Shown in pieces: positions 61,386 to 64,000 of a stretch of 64,000 nucleotides of DNA. The position numbers and the translations under genes were made by a program. Below the pieces are notes generated by a model. It did no database searches. It worked only from the letters and a program-made list of their open reading frames with translations, and was not told the origin of the DNA. Origin of the DNA: Polaribacter marinus. Its GTDB lineage: Bacteria > Bacteroidota > Bacteroidia > Flavobacteriales > Flavobacteriaceae. Every line of letters begins with the position of its first letter. The stretch's first letter is position 1. Location: assembly GCF_022662535.1 (NCBI RefSeq), contig NZ_JAKQYM010000007.1, positions 62,001 to 126,000 on the forward strand. Reading direction: 5' to 3'.

Positions 61386-64000
61386 ATGTTTTCAACTATT
61401 TTCAAACAAGAATTAAAATACTGGTTTCATAAACCTGTTTTTTATATTTATATCTCAATATTTTTACTAATTTCTTTCTTTTTATCAGCAACTGCTGCAG
61501 GTATTTGGGATGGAATTACAGGAACCACAGGGTCTTCAAGAATTGTAAACTCGCCAAAAGGTGTTTTTGACCTATTCAATGCATTTACAGTTTTAATTTT
61601 CTTTTTATTTCCATCTATTATTGGTGTTTCTATTTATCGAGATTTTAAAAGTGAAATGCACACTATTTTGTATTCCTATCCATTTACAAAATCCAATTAT
61701 TTATTTGCAAAATTTTTTAGTGGTATTGTTGTTGTGTCTATTATTGTTTTGGTAATTGCACTTGGAATGATTATTGGTTTTCGTTTCCCCGGAACCAATT
61801 CAGAAATAGTAGGTGATTTTAATGTAATGGCCTATTTACAAACTTATTTAGTATATATTCTGCCAAATATATTGTTTTTTGGTGCCGTTGTTTTTGCAGT
61901 GGTTACTTTTTCTAGAAATATAGCAGCGGGCTTTATTACGGTTATAATTTTAATGTTTGCACAAGGTGCTATTGCTAGTATTTTATCTGAACCAGAGCAA
62001 GCAACTTTATTAGCAATTTTAGATCCTTTTGGTTCTTCTGCATCTGAATATTATACCAAATATTGGACAGTTTCTGAGCAAAATGAATTACAGTTACCGA
62101 TTAAAGAATTCATTATTTATAACAGATTGTTGTGGTTAGCCATTTCTTCCTTAATTTTTGGATTGGTATATAGGTACTTTAAATTTGGTCAGAATGCCAT
62201 TTCTATTTCTTTTAGAAAATCTAAATCAGAAAGAGTCACAAAATCTAATTTTAGCGGAATTACAAGAATAATTTTACCAAAAGTAACACACAATTATTCT
62301 TTTATTCAGAATTTAAAAGTGATGTGGAAATTGTCTAACATCGATTTTAAATACATCTTTAAGAGTTTACCATTTATCTGTATTCTTATTGTTGGTATTT
62401 TAATGTTAGTTGGAACTTTGTTTAGTTCTAGTGAAATTTTTGGAACAGATACGCTTCCTGTAACTTGGCAAATGTTGGGGGGAGGGAATGTTTTTAGTTT
62501 GTTAGTAATAAATATTTGTACTTTTTTATACGCAGGTATGTTGGTGCAAAGAGCAAGAACTGCTAAAATAAGCCATTTGGTAGATAGTACACCAATACCA
62601 AATTGGACGTTATTATTTTCTAAACTAATAGCTTTATTAAAAATGCAAGTTGTTTTATTGGCTGTAATTATGGTATCTGGAATGTTATTTCAAGTTTATA
62701 AAGGATATTATAATTTTGAAATAGGACATTATTTAAAAGAATTATATGGTTTAAAATTTTTAAATTATATAGTGTGGGCCTTTTTAGCCATATTTATACA
62801 AACATTATTTAAAAACCAATATTTAGGGTTATTAGTATTGTTGATTATTGCTATTGGAATTCCTTTTTTATCTTTAGTTGGAATTGAGTTGTCAATCTTT
62901 AAATACAATGAAGGTCCTGGTTATAGTTATTCAGATATGAATGGTTATGGATCTGCTTTATCGAGATATTTATGGTATAAATTGTATTGGATCTTAGGAG
63001 GAACATTACTGTTAATTGTTAGTATTTTATTTTGGGTTAGAGGTTTACCAAATTCTTTTCAAGAAAGATTACAAATAACATTAGTAAGATTTAAAACCCC
63101 TCAAAAAATTAGCTTTGCTATCATTTTATTGTCTTTTTTAACTTTAGGATTTACCATTTATCAAGAAACAAAATCTGAAGAAAAAAACACAGCATCTAAG
63201 CAAGCCGAATTAAACGCAGTTAAATGGGAAAAAACGTATAAAAAATACGAAGATTATAAACAGCCAAGGATTGTAGCCGTAAAAGCAGATGTAGCTATTT
63301 ATCCGAAGCAAAGAACTTATAAAGCAAGTGCTATTTACACTATGGTAAATAAAACCAATAAGGCAATAGATAGTATTTTATTAAATCATAATTCATTAGA
63401 GAGTGAGTTTGAGTTTAATAAACCTAATAATTTGGTTTTAGAAGACACTGTTTTTAATTTTGATATTTATAAGTTTGATAAAAAAATACAGCCTGGAGAT
63501 TCTTTGCAATTAACAATTCATGTAAAAAGCAAAGAAAACACTATGTTCGAGCAAAAATCTCCAATAAGAGAAAACGGAACATTTATTAATAATTTTGGAA
63601 TGTTTCCATCTTTAGGATATTCTTCAGGAGGGGAACTTACAGATAATAAAACTCGTAAAAAATACGATTTACCACCCAATAATTTACGTCCTCACCCCTC
63701 AGATTCTACAGCTTTAGGAAACACATATATTTCTAAAGATTCTGATTGGATAGATTTTGAAGCAACAGTTTCTACATCTAAAGACCAAATAGCAATTGCA
63801 CCAGGTTATTTGCAAAAAGAATGGACAGAAGGTGATCGTAAATATTTCCATTACAAAATGGATAGTAAAATATTAAATTTTTATGCTTTTAATTCTGCTA
63901 GATATGAAGTGAAAAAAGAAATGTGGAATGGTATTAGTTTAGAAATTTATTATCACAAACCACATGATTTTAATTTAGATAGAATGATGAAGGGGATGAA
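61386..64000 (+). CDS. Large ABC-2 type permease, probably fused to an M1-type peptidase domain (3' truncated by window)
   Basis: The frame is open from the ATG at 61386 to the window end (871 codons) and begins MFSTIFKQELKYWFHKPVFY. Two ABC-2 permease modules are visible: the first about 1-270 (with FFLFPSIIGVSIYRDF and HTILYSYPFTKSNY) and the second about 310-590, together about 12 membrane helices. After residue about 600 a soluble extracytoplasmic part begins (QPRIVAVKADVAIYPKQRTYKASAIYTMVNKT), like the N-terminal beta-domain of M1 aminopeptidases. The zinc motif HExxH is not reached, so the peptidase assignment is inferred from known permease/M1 fusions in Bacteroidota. Confidence 0.85.
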   Translation, partial: MFSTIFKQELKYWFHKPVFYIYISIFLLISFFLSATAAGIWDGITGTTGSSRIVNSPKGVFDLFNAFTVLIFFLFPSIIGVSIYRDFKSEMHTILYSYPFTKSNYLFAKFFSGIVVVSIIVLVIALGMIIGFRFPGTNSEIVGDFNVMAYLQTYLVYILPNILFFGAVVFAVVTFSRNIAAGFITVIILMFAQGAIASILSEPEQATLLAILDPFGSSASEYYTKYWTVSEQNELQLPIKEFIIYNRLLWLAISSLIFGLVYRYFKFGQNAISISFRKSKSERVTKSNFSGITRIILPKVTHNYSFIQNLKVMWKLSNIDFKYIFKSLPFICILIVGILMLVGTLFSSSEIFGTDTLPVTWQMLGGGNVFSLLVINICTFLYAGMLVQRARTAKISHLVDSTPIPNWTLLFSKLIALLKMQVVLLAVIMVSGMLFQVYKGYYNFEIGHYLKELYGLKFLNYIVWAFLAIFIQTLFKNQYLGLLVLLIIAIGIPFLSLVGIELSIFKYNEGPGYSYSDMNGYGSALSRYLWYKLYWILGGTLLLIVSILFWVRGLPNSFQERLQITLVRFKTPQKISFAIILLSFLTLGFTIYQETKSEEKNTASKQAELNAVKWEKTYKKYEDYKQPRIVAVKADVAIYPKQRTYKASAIYTMVNKTNKAIDSILLNHNSLESEFEFNKPNNLVLEDTVFNFDIYKFDKKIQPGDSLQLTIHVKSKENTMFEQKSPIRENGTFINNFGMFPSLGYSSGGELTDNKTRKKYDLPPNNLRPHPSDSTALGNTYISKDSDWIDFEATVSTSKDQIAIAPGYLQKEWTEGDRKYFHYKMDSKILNFYAFNSARYEVKKEMWNGISLEIYYHKPHDFNLDRMMKGM

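Noticed and set aside
1..64000. CRISPR array, prophage, insertion sequence, toxin-antitoxin or defence island
   Set aside because: No regularly spaced repeats, transposase, integrase, capsid or defence-type genes are visible; the region reads as ordinary chromosome.

Overview
The window is a stretch of chromosome from an AT-rich member of the Bacteroidota, almost certainly a marine Flavobacteriaceae (Polaribacter/Tenacibaculum-like; the genus is inference). Supporting signs are the gliding genes gldF and gldG, a secreted nuclease ending in a type IX secretion (T9SS) sorting domain, Bacteroidota-style promoters (TTG, about 20 bp, TAnnTTTG) instead of Shine-Dalgarno-led genes, DUF2911, a FabV enoyl reductase and AT-rich codon use throughout. 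I see no insertion sequence, prophage, CRISPR array, rRNA or origin. The window opens inside gyrA and closes inside a large ABC permease gene.

Layout. 1-7400: gyrA end, a secreted TPR protein, an NlpC/P60 hydrolase, a thiolase and a 7TM-HD (PgpH-type) cyclic-di-AMP phosphodiesterase. 7411-7796: a tRNA operon (Ser-GCT, Pro-TGG, Arg-TCT) with promoter and terminator. 7965-17301: a T9SS-exported nuclease, a membrane-anchored MtaB-like radical SAM protein, and a fdhD / molybdopterin oxidoreductase / outer-membrane protein operon. 17386-27057: a long minus-strand run holding a THUMP-like methyltransferase, an AI-2E transporter, a duplicated-domain protein, a PNPOx-like protein, DinB, RluA, VOC, ggt, acpH and dnaN. 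27327-33887: a PIG-L deacetylase broken by one extra A in an A-run, a structured RNA element, a 35-residue membrane ORF with a sodium:solute symporter, SRPBCC, DUF2911 and a YeeZ-like reductase. 33970-38083: gldG, gldF, GNAT, ABM and a SAM hydrolase. 38212-44630: phoH, purC-fabV, two hypothetical genes, TerC and a TauE/SafE permease. 44705-58473: a C2/C3-acid and glutamate module. 58480-64000: Nudix, M42 peptidase, ABC ATPase and a large permease.

The most coherent unit is 44705-58473. A DUF4212 subunit plus ActP-type symporter would import acetate. An aldehyde dehydrogenase, a DUF779 protein, a PrpE-like ligase and Acs would turn acetaldehyde and short acids into acyl-CoAs. A divergent AraC regulator faces the aldehyde dehydrogenase, and between them lie two direct repeats 21 bp apart abutting the promoter. 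A soluble histidine kinase and an NtrC-type sigma-54 activator follow, and immediately after their terminator there is a textbook -24/-12 sigma-54 promoter. That promoter leads into a 61-residue four-cysteine protein, glutamate dehydrogenase, an Rnk/GreA-C-like protein and a small helical protein. The link between the activator and this promoter is inference from position and motif.

The less ordinary items are the MtaB paralogue whose N-terminal cluster domain is replaced by four membrane helices, the A10-run frameshift in the PIG-L gene, the sigma-54/Cys-rich/GDH module, and the two symporters that are each preceded by a small membrane-protein gene.
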